From Heyndrickxia ginsengihumi (lineage in GTDB: Bacteria > Bacillota > Bacilli > Bacillales > Bacillaceae_C), in assembly GCF_011008565.1 (NCBI RefSeq), contig NZ_JAAIWK010000027.1, positions 1-49,863 of the forward strand: a stretch of DNA of 49,863 bases. Direction: 5' to 3'. Made by a program: the position numbers and the translations under genes. The stretch's first letter is position 1; each line of letters starts with the position of its first letter. Below are positions 20,101 through 28,706 of this stretch, in pieces. Under the pieces are notes generated by a model. The model was not told where the DNA came from. It saw only the letters and a program-made list of their open reading frames with translations, and ran no database searches.

Positions 20101-21691
20101 ATTTATCCCTCCATATTTTCTTTCTAATAGCGAATAGTTTCCTTCCAAATGGTATTAGATTCCACTCGTTTTCTGTTAATACGTTTAAATATAAAATGGT
20201 CAGCAAGTACACAATCCCGCCGAAAAGGACACCGCCAAGCGCCTCTATAATGCTGAGTTTTCTAGAAACAACACCGCAGCTAGTAAATATGTATAGCCAT
20301 CCTCTTAAAACAAGCGTCATGAGTCCAAGCCCAACAATCACTTTTCCGTAAAATGGAAATGAGATTGCATGAAATTTAAGTTTTCTTAACTTCATAAGGA
20401 AAAGAACGGTTATAACAAATAATGACAGGACTGTGGATATCGATGCCCCCATTGTTCCAAAATGCGGAACAAACCATTCATTTGTAAAATACTTCAATAT
20501 TCCCCCAATGCCGACATAAATGGCCGGAAAATAGACATACCCAAATCCTTGGAAAATACCTGTCATTGTTAAAATGGCTGTACTAAACAAAATGGAAAGA
20601 GAAAAAACAGCTAAAACTGATGATCCGCTTTTATTTTCAAATAACATCGTATTTGCCGGTTCAATTAGATTAATTAAACCTATTGTAGCACCAGCCCCCA
20701 CTATTGTGCTTACCTTTAGTGCTAATTGCACTTTTTCCTCCAATAAGATCCGTTGCCCACGCTTATATTCATCTGTAATAATCGGGACTAATGTTAAAGC
20801 AAATGATGTGGCAACGACGGTTCCCAATTGCAGAAATGGTTGTCCTCTATCATAAATTCCTTTAATTGTTTTAGCATCATTAGAACTTATTCCAGATTCC
20901 CTTAACAAAGAAAGTAAGTTAAGAGAATCAATAAGTTGAAATAGCACTAATAAAATCGCGCTTATGCAAATGGCAGTTCCTTCGAACAAAAGAATTCTGC
21001 TAATTCGAAGCAGTTCTCTCCACTCGATCGCATTGCTTAAATGATTATACTTATTTGTTTTATAAAAAAAAGTGATTAGAACAATGCATGATACCAACCC
21101 GCCGCATACAGAACCAATGATGGCTGCTTTACCGGTTGTATATAAGGAAAAACCTCCCTTTACCATAAAGAAAGAAAATAGTAAGATCCCTGCTACACGT
21201 ACCGTTTGTTCTAAAACTTGCGAAAATGCTGTAGGAATCATTTCTCCGTGACCTTGAAAAAATCCTCTGACAGTTGAAATGATAGGGAGAAACAAAAAAG
21301 AGAAAGCAACCGTCTGGATTAATGGACTCAATCTTTTGTCACCCATTGATTGGGCGATTTCATGCGCCCCGATATAAATTAAAAAAAATAAAAAGAGTGC
21401 AATACTCAATAACACTATAAATATCATCTTCATTAAGCTTCTATAGTCTTTTTCACCGGATGCTCTTCTTTCAGCGACAAGTCTTGAAATCACAACAGGA
21501 AACCCCGAGGTCGCAAGTGCAATAACAATTCCATATAAAGGATATACTTGCTGATAAATATAAAAACCAATATCCCCAACAATATTTTGGAAAGGCACTC
21601 GATAGATCGCGCTTAAAATTTTTGTAATGATTGAGGAAATAGTTAGAATCACTATGCCTTTCATAAAGATTGCCGAATCTTCTTGTTTCAC
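20090..21691 (-). CDS. yabM: MOP-superfamily flippase YabM (SpoVB-like)
   Basis: A 533-residue polytopic membrane protein with about 14 hydrophobic segments. The pattern KGIVILTISSIITKILSAIYR...VGDIGFYIYQQVYPLYG marks the SpoVB/MurJ branch of polysaccharide and lipid-linked precursor flippases. The substrate is unknown; cell-wall or cortex precursors are likely. The start appears to be GTG at 21691, with a weak AAAGGG upstream. It is translationally coupled to yabN. Confidence 0.9.
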   Translation of the reverse strand: MKQEDSAIFMKGIVILTISSIITKILSAIYRVPFQNIVGDIGFYIYQQVYPLYGIVIALATSGFPVVISRLVAERRASGEKDYRSLMKMIFIVLLSIALFLFFLIYIGAHEIAQSMGDKRLSPLIQTVAFSFLFLPIISTVRGFFQGHGEMIPTAFSQVLEQTVRVAGILLFSFFMVKGGFSLYTTGKAAIIGSVCGGLVSCIVLITFFYKTNKYNHLSNAIEWRELLRISRILLFEGTAICISAILLVLFQLIDSLNLLSLLRESGISSNDAKTIKGIYDRGQPFLQLGTVVATSFALTLVPIITDEYKRGQRILLEEKVQLALKVSTIVGAGATIGLINLIEPANTMLFENKSGSSVLAVFSLSILFSTAILTMTGIFQGFGYVYFPAIYVGIGGILKYFTNEWFVPHFGTMGASISTVLSLFVITVLFLMKLRKLKFHAISFPFYGKVIVGLGLMTLVLRGWLYIFTSCGVVSRKLSIIEALGGVLFGGIVYLLTILYLNVLTENEWNLIPFGRKLFAIRKKIWRDKYGT

Positions 21692-21817
21692 AATATTTTT
21701 TCTACCCTTTCATGGTACATTGAATCACTCGATTAATCTTTTTAACTAAACGTTCCCTATACTAAAATCTTTTGTATTATAGCATAAATTGAATCATTTC
21801 TTCATTTGAAAATATAA

Positions 21818-21846
21818 AACGAGTATTCACTATGGAATACTCGTTA
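21818..21846 (-). terminator. Intrinsic terminator after spoVT
   Basis: A perfect stem (AACGAGTATTC with GAATACTCGTT) around a six-base loop, followed by TTATATTTTC on the minus strand, between spoVT and yabM. Confidence 0.85.
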
Positions 21847-21870
21847 ATCATTATCAATATATAAGATCTG

Positions 21871-22407
21871 TTACTGTTCCATCTGCCTTGCTAAAAACCC
21901 AGAAGCTGTTTCCGCTGCTTTGTGTTCAACTTCACCAAGCACTCGATCTTTTGAAAAAATCACAACAGCCCCAATCGGATCTCCACTTGCAACAATAGGC
22001 GCTATTGTATATGAGGCTAATTCATCCTCATAGCCGTCGACTAATGCAAGTTGCCCTTTTTCGGTAACAAGAACAGATGTTCTTTCCTCCATTACCTTTT
22101 CAACTACTTCGCTATTATTTTTATTTAAATAATCTTTTTTAGATCCGCCGCTAATGGCAATGACGGAGTCCCGGTCACAAATCAACACTGGGCTTGATAA
22201 ACTGTCATATAATGCCTCTGCATATTCTTTTGCAAAATCACTTAACTCACTAATTGGTGAATATTTCTTAAGAATGACTTCCCCATCACGATCAACAAAT
22301 ATTTCTAATGGATCTCCTTCTCTAATTCGAAGAGTTCTTCGGATCTCCTTTGGAATAACTACTCTTCCTAAGTCATCAATACGGCGAACAATACCAGTTG
22401 CTTTCAT
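21871..22407 (-). CDS. spoVT: Stage V sporulation transcription regulator SpoVT
   Basis: A forespore regulator that tunes sigma-G genes. The 178 residues comprise an AbrB-like swapped-hairpin DNA-binding domain (1-50; MKATGIVRRIDDLGRVVIPKE) and a C-terminal GAF-like domain (about 55-178). Length equals B. subtilis SpoVT. The ATG at 22407 has GAGG nine bases upstream; the open frame extends 13 codons further without a better site. Its N-terminus is clearly paralogous to AbrB at 41388. Confidence 0.97.
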   Translation of the reverse strand: MKATGIVRRIDDLGRVVIPKEIRRTLRIREGDPLEIFVDRDGEVILKKYSPISELSDFAKEYAEALYDSLSSPVLICDRDSVIAISGGSKKDYLNKNNSEVVEKVMEERTSVLVTEKGQLALVDGYEDELASYTIAPIVASGDPIGAVVIFSKDRVLGEVEHKAAETASGFLARQMEQ

Positions 22408-22488
22408 CTTATGTTGCCTCACTTTCATTAAATGATTTTTAATCATTCATCCACATAAAAAACATCAATCTTTTACCTTCGTTGACAT

Positions 22489-22517
22489 TAGTATCTTTCA
22501 TCTAGAAAGTTCTATAC
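22489..22517 (-). promoter_or_regulatory. Candidate sigma-G promoter for spoVT
   Basis: On the minus strand, GTATA (22517-22513), 17 bases and GATACTA (22495-22489) resemble the sigma-G pattern GHATR-N17/18-CATWMTA with one mismatch in the -10. spoVT is sigma-G dependent in B. subtilis. It lies about 80 bases before the start. Confidence 0.5.
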
Positions 22518-22715
22518 ATTAAGTTTTATTTTTCTGTTATTACTAGCAAATGTATTTATTACCAATTGTTAACTGTACTATCCGTTTCCCGATTTTCTAT
22601 CTAAACAAACGTCATTTAATCAAATCCGTTGAGCTAACTTGCACTAATAGCGAACGATCAGGAAAAATGAATCAGCCATTACAACGCAGGAGACGGACAT
22701 CATTGCATAAATAAA
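22518..22715. other. Intergenic sequence between spoVT promoter and mfd terminator
   Basis: Part of a 386-base gap between the spoVT start and the mfd stop. Beyond the sigma-G candidate and the nested hairpin next to mfd, this AT-rich stretch has no frame with a ribosome site and no RNA gene that I can recognise. Confidence 0.5.
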
Positions 22716-22781
22716 GAAAGAGCCAGCTACAGCACTGCTATTGCATACAATAGCACGAAAAATGCTGCGCTTAGCTCTTTC
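22708..22781 (-). terminator. Nested hairpin terminator after mfd
   Basis: The outer stem GAAAGAGC (22716-22723)/GCTCTTTC (22774-22781) and middle stem CAGCA/TGCTG enclose a perfect inner hairpin TGCTATTG-CATA-CAATAGCA (22736-22755). On the minus strand the structure ends TTTC, then TTTATTT. It is more elaborate than the other terminators in the window. Confidence 0.75.
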
Positions 22782-22793
22782 ATATATTTTTAC

Positions 22794-25700
22794 TTATTTT
22801 CCGCTAACTAACGAAGTATCAGTTCTTTGCTTTTTAATATTCTTTAATGCCTTAATCATTTCAGAACAAGTCTCTAACCATTGTTCCTCTTCCATACCAT
22901 TAATTTTTAATGTGATTTTAAACTGACTTCCTTCCATTCCAAAACCAACAGATCGGCCAAATTTATTAACGATGTCGATTACTTTTGCTCCATCTATTTG
23001 TGAAGTTCCCTCTTCAGAAACTAGAATGGTGATTAATTGTTTTGTTTGCTTAATAGATTCTAGCAATGCTTCTTGTGCATGAACTTTCATTGTTGCAATT
23101 GTAAATAAATAATCCACTTGTTTTGGATAATCACCAAAACGGTCTATCATTTCATCTTTCAGCTCATGAATATCTTCTATCGAATCGATTCCTCTAAAAC
23201 GTTTGTACATTTCGATCTTCTGATAACCATCAGCAATATAACTATCAGGAATGTAAGCATCAATTTCTAATTCAACCTCAAAATTAGGCTTTTTAACTTG
23301 ATTTGGATCGGTTCCCTTTCTTTCTTCTATTGCTTCTTTTAACATTTGCGAATATAAATCAAAACCAACTGAGTCAATAAATCCATGCTGCTGGGCACCT
23401 AATAAATTCCCGGCACCACGAATAGACAGATCTCGCATGGCAATTTTGAATCCAGATCCAAGCTCTGTAAATTCCTTTATCGCCTGAAGTCTCTTTTCTG
23501 CTGCTTCTGCCAGTACCTTATCTTTTCGATACGTAAAATAAGCATACGCAACACGGTTAGAACGGCCTACACGTCCACGCAATTGATATAACTGCGAAAG
23601 ACCCATCCGATCAGCATCAGTAACAATTAAAGTATTTACATTTGGGATATCAACACCCGTTTCAATGATCGTTGTTGTAACAAGAACATCATATTCGCCT
23701 TCTAAGAAACTCAAAATAACAGACTCTAATTGTGCCTCTGTCATTTGCCCATGAGCATACGTAACTCGGGCATCTGGGACGAGCATGGCAATTTCCTCAG
23801 CTCTCCGCTCGATATCTTCAATCCGATTGTATAGATAATATACTTGTCCGTCTCGTGCAAGTTCCCGCTCAACCGCTTCACTAATCAAACTTGGATTATA
23901 CTCCATCACATAAGTTTGAACAGGGAAACGATTTTCAGGTGGCGTCTCAAGAATAGACAAATCCCTAACCCCTAACATAGACATATGCAAAGTACGAGGG
24001 ATTGGTGTTGCTGTCAATGTTAATACATCTACATTCGTTTTGATTCTCTTGATCTTTTCTTTATGGCTTACACCAAAGCGCTGTTCCTCATCAATGACTA
24101 AAAGTCCTAAATCATGATATATGATATCCTTTGAAAGAAGACGATGCGTACCAATCACGAGATCAACGGTTCCATTTTTTAATCCTTTGATTACTTCATT
24201 CTGTTCTTTTCTAGATCTAAATCTACTAAGTAATCCAATTTTAATTGGATAGTCTTGGAATCTCTCCTTAATCGTTTCATAATGTTGTTGTGCCAAAATC
24301 GTTGTTGGTACAAGAATAGCTACTTGTTTTCCATCCATAATTGCTTTAAAAGCAGCACGAATGGCTACCTCTGTTTTCCCATATCCAACATCACCGCATA
24401 ATAAGCGATCCATTGGTCGCGATTTTTCCATATCCCGTTTAATTTCTTGAATTGAACGTAATTGATCATCTGTTTCTTTATATGGGAAAGCTGCCTCAAA
24501 CTCCCGTTGCATATCACCATCCGGCGAAAAGGCAAAGCCAACAGAGGACTCTCTCTCTGCATAAAGTTTCACTAAATCATCTGCAATATCTTGAACTGAA
24601 GACTGTACTTTCCTTTTAACGCGCTTCCATTCACTGCCGCCTAATTTATAAATTTTCGGCTCTTTACCTTCTGAAGCAACATATTTTTGTACAAGGTCAA
24701 TTTGCTCTACAGGCACGTATAGCTTATCTGAACCCTGATATTTTAAGTGGAGATAATCTTTATGCACTCCGTTAATAACAAGCGTTTCTATCCCTAAATA
24801 TTTACCAATCCCATGGTTAACGTGAACAACATAATCTCCAACATTGAGCTCTGAATAGTTTTTAATTCTTTCAGCATTAGAGAGTTTCATACGGTGAGAA
24901 GATTTCTTTACTTTTTTATTAAAGAGCTCCTCTTCTGTAATAACGGCTAATTTAAACATAGGCAGCTCAAAGCCAGTGTTTAAATTCCCCTCAACAATTT
25001 GTGGATGATGTAAAATAAGCGACGAACTATCACTCATAATATCCACTTGTATATCATAATCTTCTAAAACATTTTGGAGCTTTTTCACTCTTTCTTGATC
25101 CGTGCCAATAAAGACAACCGTAAATTGCCCTTTTTTCCACCGTTCCATCTCGGTTTTTAGTACATGCATTTGTCCATGGAAATTCTGCATTGGTTTACAT
25201 GATATATTTAAAATATTTTGTGGATTTGTATTTGGCAGATGGCGTAAAAATAAGGATAAATAAATTTTCCTAAGAGTAGTGCTCGCAAGCAAGTCTGGTA
25301 ATGAATGTGAGACTTCTAGATCATAAATCATCTGCCCTTCTTCAACCATCGCAGTATACCACTCAGCTTCTTCTTTCTCTAATCGTTCATGAATTTCAAG
25401 AACACGGCTATATTCATCTAATAGGAAGATACCTCTTGTATCAATGTAATCTAGTAAACTACTTGGCTGCTCATAAATGACAGATAAATATTTATATAAT
25501 TGTTCCGGCCTTTGTCCATTACGTAACTTTTCTAAATCAAATCCAATATTTTGGGCCAATCGTTCTTTTGTTTTCTGATTTTTTACCTTGGCAATTGTCT
25601 GTGATAATTGGCTTTCAACAGTTTTCACTGCTTTTTGCAAAGATGAGCGATCAACTAATATTTCAGTTGCAGGGCCAATATTTACTTCGTTTAATTTCTC

Positions 25701-26345
25701 CCGTGAACGCTGATCATCAGCTGAAAACGTACGTATTGAATCTACTTCCGTATCAAATAGTTCTATCCGAATAGGGTCTGCCTCGGTAATCGGATATACA
25801 TCCAAAATACCTCCACGCATGCTAAAATCGCCTGGAGTTGCAACCATATCTACTCGATTGTATCCCATTATAATTAATTTTTGTAAAACATCATCTAAGG
25901 AAATATCTTTCCCTACTTTAAAGTGAAGTTGATACTTGCTCCAAACTGATTTTGGTGGCAGCATTTTTCTGAGTCCGGCCATTGGTACAATAATGACACA
26001 TTTTTCATTCCTTGTTAAAGCGTTTAATGCTTCAATTCTTTGTGCTTTAAGTTCCGGACTGGCTACCCCTAACTCAGCGGCTATCAGTTCATTTGCTGGA
26101 AAAAGGTAAAGAGAATCTTCCTCCATTAATTGTGATAAATCATCATACATTTTTTGAGCTTGCAATAAATTATAAGTTAATACGATAGTAGAATGATTCA
26201 GTTGGTCATAAATAGACGATATAAACAAGGCTCTAGCTGAACCTGATAATCCTGCTACAAGCTGCTCCTTAAATCCTTCACGCAGTCCTGTAACAACCGA
26301 TTCAATTTCATCTTGTTTTATAATGATATCCTGTAGTTTGTTCAA
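22794..26345 (-). CDS. mfd: Transcription-repair coupling factor Mfd
   Basis: A superfamily 2 translocase that removes RNA polymerase stalled at DNA lesions and recruits UvrA. The 1183-residue protein has a UvrB-like N-terminal region, an RNA-polymerase interaction domain (about 495-560; YVVHVNHGIGKYLGIE) and a RecG-like motor with Walker A GDVGYGKTE, DEEQ box and TATPIPRTL. A TRCF C-terminal domain follows. The start is uncertain: TTG at 26345 has GAGGAG eight bases upstream, while GTG at 26354 would overlap that site. It lies between fin and spoVT, as in B. subtilis. Confidence 0.97.
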   Translation of the reverse strand: MNKLQDIIIKQDEIESVVTGLREGFKEQLVAGLSGSARALFISSIYDQLNHSTIVLTYNLLQAQKMYDDLSQLMEEDSLYLFPANELIAAELGVASPELKAQRIEALNALTRNEKCVIIVPMAGLRKMLPPKSVWSKYQLHFKVGKDISLDDVLQKLIIMGYNRVDMVATPGDFSMRGGILDVYPITEADPIRIELFDTEVDSIRTFSADDQRSREKLNEVNIGPATEILVDRSSLQKAVKTVESQLSQTIAKVKNQKTKERLAQNIGFDLEKLRNGQRPEQLYKYLSVIYEQPSSLLDYIDTRGIFLLDEYSRVLEIHERLEKEEAEWYTAMVEEGQMIYDLEVSHSLPDLLASTTLRKIYLSLFLRHLPNTNPQNILNISCKPMQNFHGQMHVLKTEMERWKKGQFTVVFIGTDQERVKKLQNVLEDYDIQVDIMSDSSSLILHHPQIVEGNLNTGFELPMFKLAVITEEELFNKKVKKSSHRMKLSNAERIKNYSELNVGDYVVHVNHGIGKYLGIETLVINGVHKDYLHLKYQGSDKLYVPVEQIDLVQKYVASEGKEPKIYKLGGSEWKRVKRKVQSSVQDIADDLVKLYAERESSVGFAFSPDGDMQREFEAAFPYKETDDQLRSIQEIKRDMEKSRPMDRLLCGDVGYGKTEVAIRAAFKAIMDGKQVAILVPTTILAQQHYETIKERFQDYPIKIGLLSRFRSRKEQNEVIKGLKNGTVDLVIGTHRLLSKDIIYHDLGLLVIDEEQRFGVSHKEKIKRIKTNVDVLTLTATPIPRTLHMSMLGVRDLSILETPPENRFPVQTYVMEYNPSLISEAVERELARDGQVYYLYNRIEDIERRAEEIAMLVPDARVTYAHGQMTEAQLESVILSFLEGEYDVLVTTTIIETGVDIPNVNTLIVTDADRMGLSQLYQLRGRVGRSNRVAYAYFTYRKDKVLAEAAEKRLQAIKEFTELGSGFKIAMRDLSIRGAGNLLGAQQHGFIDSVGFDLYSQMLKEAIEERKGTDPNQVKKPNFEVELEIDAYIPDSYIADGYQKIEMYKRFRGIDSIEDIHELKDEMIDRFGDYPKQVDYLFTIATMKVHAQEALLESIKQTKQLITILVSEEGTSQIDGAKVIDIVNKFGRSVGFGMEGSQFKITLKINGMEEEQWLETCSEMIKALKNIKKQRTDTSLVSGK

Positions 26346-26463
26346 CCATGCCACTCCTCTCTGCGTCGAAACAAGATCTTTCTATTATTACATTATTTTA
26401 AAAAATTGAAAATTGGGAAAATATTTTTTTATAATAATGGTTAAGTTCAAATATTTAGCTGCT

Positions 26464-26542
26464 CGCTTTGTTAATGCCATTGTATTAAATAACTGAAAGG
26501 CACAATTCATCGACTAAAACGACAAGCCCACATAACAAAGCG
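26464..26542. repeat. 10-bp inverted repeat between fin and mfd
   Basis: CGCTTTGTTA (26464-26473) and TAACAAAGCG (26533-26542) are perfect inverse copies 59 bases apart in the fin-mfd gap. The purpose is unknown; see findings. Confidence 0.5.
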
Positions 26543-26548
26543 AAACAG

Positions 26549-26577
26549 AAAAATGCTTTGGAGTTTACTTCCAAAGC
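26549..26577 (-). terminator. Intrinsic terminator after fin
   Basis: GCTTTGGA and TCCAAAGC form an 8-base stem with a seven-base loop, followed by ATTTTTC on the minus strand, just below the fin stop. Confidence 0.85.
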
Positions 26578-26580
26578 GAT

Positions 26581-26808
26581 TTATTGGATTAAATAATCAC
26601 ATTCATGAAAATGAGGGAAACGCTCTAATGCCTCATGACAATCGTCACAAATAGCTTTTATATGAATATCCCCATTAGGTAAATAAGAAATCATCTCTTG
26701 CCGCTCTTCATTTGATAAAAGATTGATTCCCATCTTTTCAGCATGAATGCCTCCATCAATACGACCAATTTTTGTTCCACAATGTCGACAATAGTAATGG
26801 ATTGCCAT
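26581..26808 (-). CDS. fin: Anti-sigma-F factor Fin
   Basis: A 75-residue zinc-ribbon-like protein with CRHC near the N-terminus (about 8-11) and CDDC (about 54-57). In B. subtilis Fin (formerly YabK) binds RNA polymerase and switches off sigma-F so that sigma-G can take over in the forespore. Length, motifs and position between pth and mfd all match. AGGAGG precedes the ATG. With csfB/gin and spoIIE, it makes this window hold three players in forespore sigma-factor control. Confidence 0.95.
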   Translation of the reverse strand: MAIHYYCRHCGTKIGRIDGGIHAEKMGINLLSNEERQEMISYLPNGDIHIKAICDDCHEALERFPHFHECDYLIQ

Positions 26809-26892
26809 ATTGCGGGCCTCCTTATCATAAAAAAGATCTCTTTTTATTATTATGAACGAAATGATAAGAAGGTATTCATTTTTACAATCTTT

Positions 26893-27450
26893 TTAATTAA
26901 ATTCATTCATCACTTCTAGGAACGGTTTCTTCATCCATTCTTCACAGGCATTTACACTAGCCTCTAGCGCTGGTTGTAAAGAGCCCCATTCTTCCTTAGA
27001 AAACTTACCTAGGACATAATCTGGCACAGACATCCCATTTACTGGACGTCCAATTCCGATTCTTATTCGATTAAATTGTTGTGTGCCCACATGAGCAATT
27101 GTTGATTTAATGCCATTGTGTCCGCCTGCACTTCCCTTTTGACGCAAGCGTATTTTCCCAACAGGTAAATCAAGATCATCATACACAATAAGTAAATCTT
27201 CAACCGCAATATCATAATAATCCATTATAGGTCGGATACTTTCACCCGATAAATTCATATAAGTGAGCGGCTTTAATAATAACACCTTTTCTCCGTCTAC
27301 ATGTGCAATTGTGTATAAACCTTTAAATTTTGTTTGATTTAATGGTGATTGAAATCTATCTGAAAGCAGATCTATCACTTCAAAACCTATATTATGCCTT
27401 GTTCGATTATATTGAGAACCTGGATTACCCAGTCCAACAATTAACTTCAT
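26893..27450 (-). CDS. pth: Peptidyl-tRNA hydrolase
   Basis: Recycles peptidyl-tRNA released from stalled ribosomes. The 185-residue protein begins VGLGNPG and contains the catalytic histidine in [11 protein letters not shown] (about residue 20), the YDDLDLPVG motif (about 91-99) and GSAGGHNG (about 106-113). Known as spoVC in B. subtilis, where a mutation blocks spore coat formation. GAGGTG precedes the ATG. It is downstream of ctc but separated by about 390 bases and a terminator. Confidence 0.97.
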   Translation of the reverse strand: MKLIVGLGNPGSQYNRTRHNIGFEVIDLLSDRFQSPLNQTKFKGLYTIAHVDGEKVLLLKPLTYMNLSGESIRPIMDYYDIAVEDLLIVYDDLDLPVGKIRLRQKGSAGGHNGIKSTIAHVGTQQFNRIRIGIGRPVNGMSVPDYVLGKFSKEEWGSLQPALEASVNACEEWMKKPFLEVMNEFN

Positions 27451-27786
27451 TTTGACACCTCAATTTAAATATATCATATGATCCATCATTTCTTTACAGA
27501 ACAACTAGAAAAATTCATATTTACCATTACATATCTATATTAATTTTTTCTATTTGTTTAGCTCCGTTAAACAATATTATCGGAAAAACTTCGAATATCA
27601 TACTGCTTTACCCGTCCTTTAATGATTAAACGGAAACATGGAAAAGCCAAAACAAATAAGTGTAACAGATGCAATTATTTATTAGAGGGAGAGAATTTCA
27701 TTATATATAGATTATCCACAATTGATCATAAAAGGGCAAGTCGGTTGATTGTGTTATCTCTATAAAAATTGTTGTCCTGTGCAAAT
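27451..27786. other. Long intergenic gap between pth and ctc
   Basis: An AT-rich 390-base gap between pth and ctc. It contains the ctc terminator, a perfect DnaA box (27712-27720) and a short plus-strand open frame of 47 codons (27622-27765) with no ribosome site. The pth promoter should be here, but I see no convincing -35/-10 pair. Confidence 0.5.
27712..27720 (+). promoter_or_regulatory. Perfect DnaA box
   Basis: TTATCCACA equals the high-affinity DnaA box. A single copy, non-coding, in the pth-ctc gap. It may be a chance match in AT-rich DNA or a remote DnaA-titration or regulatory site. Confidence 0.5.
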
Positions 27787-27787
27787 A

Positions 27788-27817
27788 AAAGGATCTGACA
27801 GTAATGTCAGATCCTTT
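27788..27817 (-). terminator. Intrinsic terminator after ctc
   Basis: A perfect 13-base stem (AAAGGATCTGACA and its complement) with a GTAA loop, followed by TTTTATTTG on the minus strand. Confidence 0.92.
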
Positions 27818-27841
27818 ATGTTAAAGATAAGCCTATTCACC

Positions 27842-28486
27842 CTATTCCTCTTCATTGTTTGCTTCAGATATCTCTCTTCCTTCAAGATTATCAGGTATAC
27901 CTGATTCTTGTTGCTCACCTGTGCTAATTTCTTCTTCTTGACGAGGTGGTAAGACGGAAGCGATTGTTTCAGAATCCTCATGGTTAATCGTGAATGGATA
28001 TTGATTACGAATATCCCCGACTGTTACCGTTTCTCCAACTTGTAGATTAGTGATATCAATCGTAATAGAATCAGGAATTTGGTCTGGTTTTGCTGTGACA
28101 GATAGTTCATGTAAAGACTGTTGTAATACTCCACCGTCTTTTACACCTGCACAATCTTCCGGTAAGTTTACCCGCACACTTGATTCAATATCCTGTGACA
28201 TATCTACCGCAAAGAAATCGATATGAATGACTTGATTCTTTAAGCGATCTGTTTGAATATCATGTAATACTACATTTTGTTTTTTACCATCAATGTCAAG
28301 CATGAGTACTCCATTTCTTCCTGATTCACGAATCATTTTCAGCAGTTCAGCATCGTTTACATATACAGGGATATTATCAACCTTATACCCATAAATGACA
28401 CCAGGTATGTAACCACTTCTTCTAAGCCTGTTTACTTCAGAATGACTTTTGACATTTCTTGTTTTTGCTTCGAGTACTTTTGACAT
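27842..28486 (-). CDS. ctc: General stress protein Ctc (ribosomal protein bL25, CTC form)
   Basis: A 214-residue 5S-rRNA-binding ribosomal protein. The N-terminal L25 domain (about 1-90; RRSGYIPGVIYG) is followed by the TL5/CTC beta domain (about 95-185) and an acidic, E/Q/S-rich tail. In B. subtilis it is part of the sigma-B general stress response, and a good sigma-B promoter lies just upstream here. AAGGAGG precedes the ATG. It is downstream of prs but behind a terminator. Confidence 0.96.
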   Translation of the reverse strand: MSKVLEAKTRNVKSHSEVNRLRRSGYIPGVIYGYKVDNIPVYVNDAELLKMIRESGRNGVLMLDIDGKKQNVVLHDIQTDRLKNQVIHIDFFAVDMSQDIESSVRVNLPEDCAGVKDGGVLQQSLHELSVTAKPDQIPDSITIDITNLQVGETVTVGDIRNQYPFTINHEDSETIASVLPPRQEEEISTGEQQESGIPDNLEGREISEANNEEE

Positions 28487-28528
28487 AATTTTGACCTCCT
28501 TAAAATTAGGAAAGCATCAAATATATAT

Positions 28529-28554
28529 ATACCCGAACGACCATCATTTAAAAC
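28529..28554 (-). promoter_or_regulatory. Sigma-B promoter of ctc
   Basis: On the minus strand, GTTTTAA (28554-28548), a 13-base spacer and GGGTAT (28534-28529) match the general-stress sigma-B pattern GTTTAA-N12-15-GGGWAW with one mismatch in the -35. ctc is the classic sigma-B gene of B. subtilis. Confidence 0.75.
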
Positions 28555-28651
28555 ATTATAAATGATTTTTTAAAAATTATTAGATTGTTTCTTTTCTACA
28601 TTTTTTATTGTATCAGTAAAAACAACACTCATTGCGTAGTTCTTTATAGAC

Positions 28652-28686
28652 AAAAAAATCCTTCTTCCGGTTTAATGAAAGAAGGA
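28652..28686 (-). terminator. Intrinsic terminator after prs
   Basis: TCCTTCTTTC and GGAAGAAGGA pair with one mismatch, and TTTTTTTG follows on the minus strand. It ends the glmU-prs unit. Confidence 0.85.
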
Positions 28687-28706
28687 CGACGAAATGCACT
28701 ATATGT

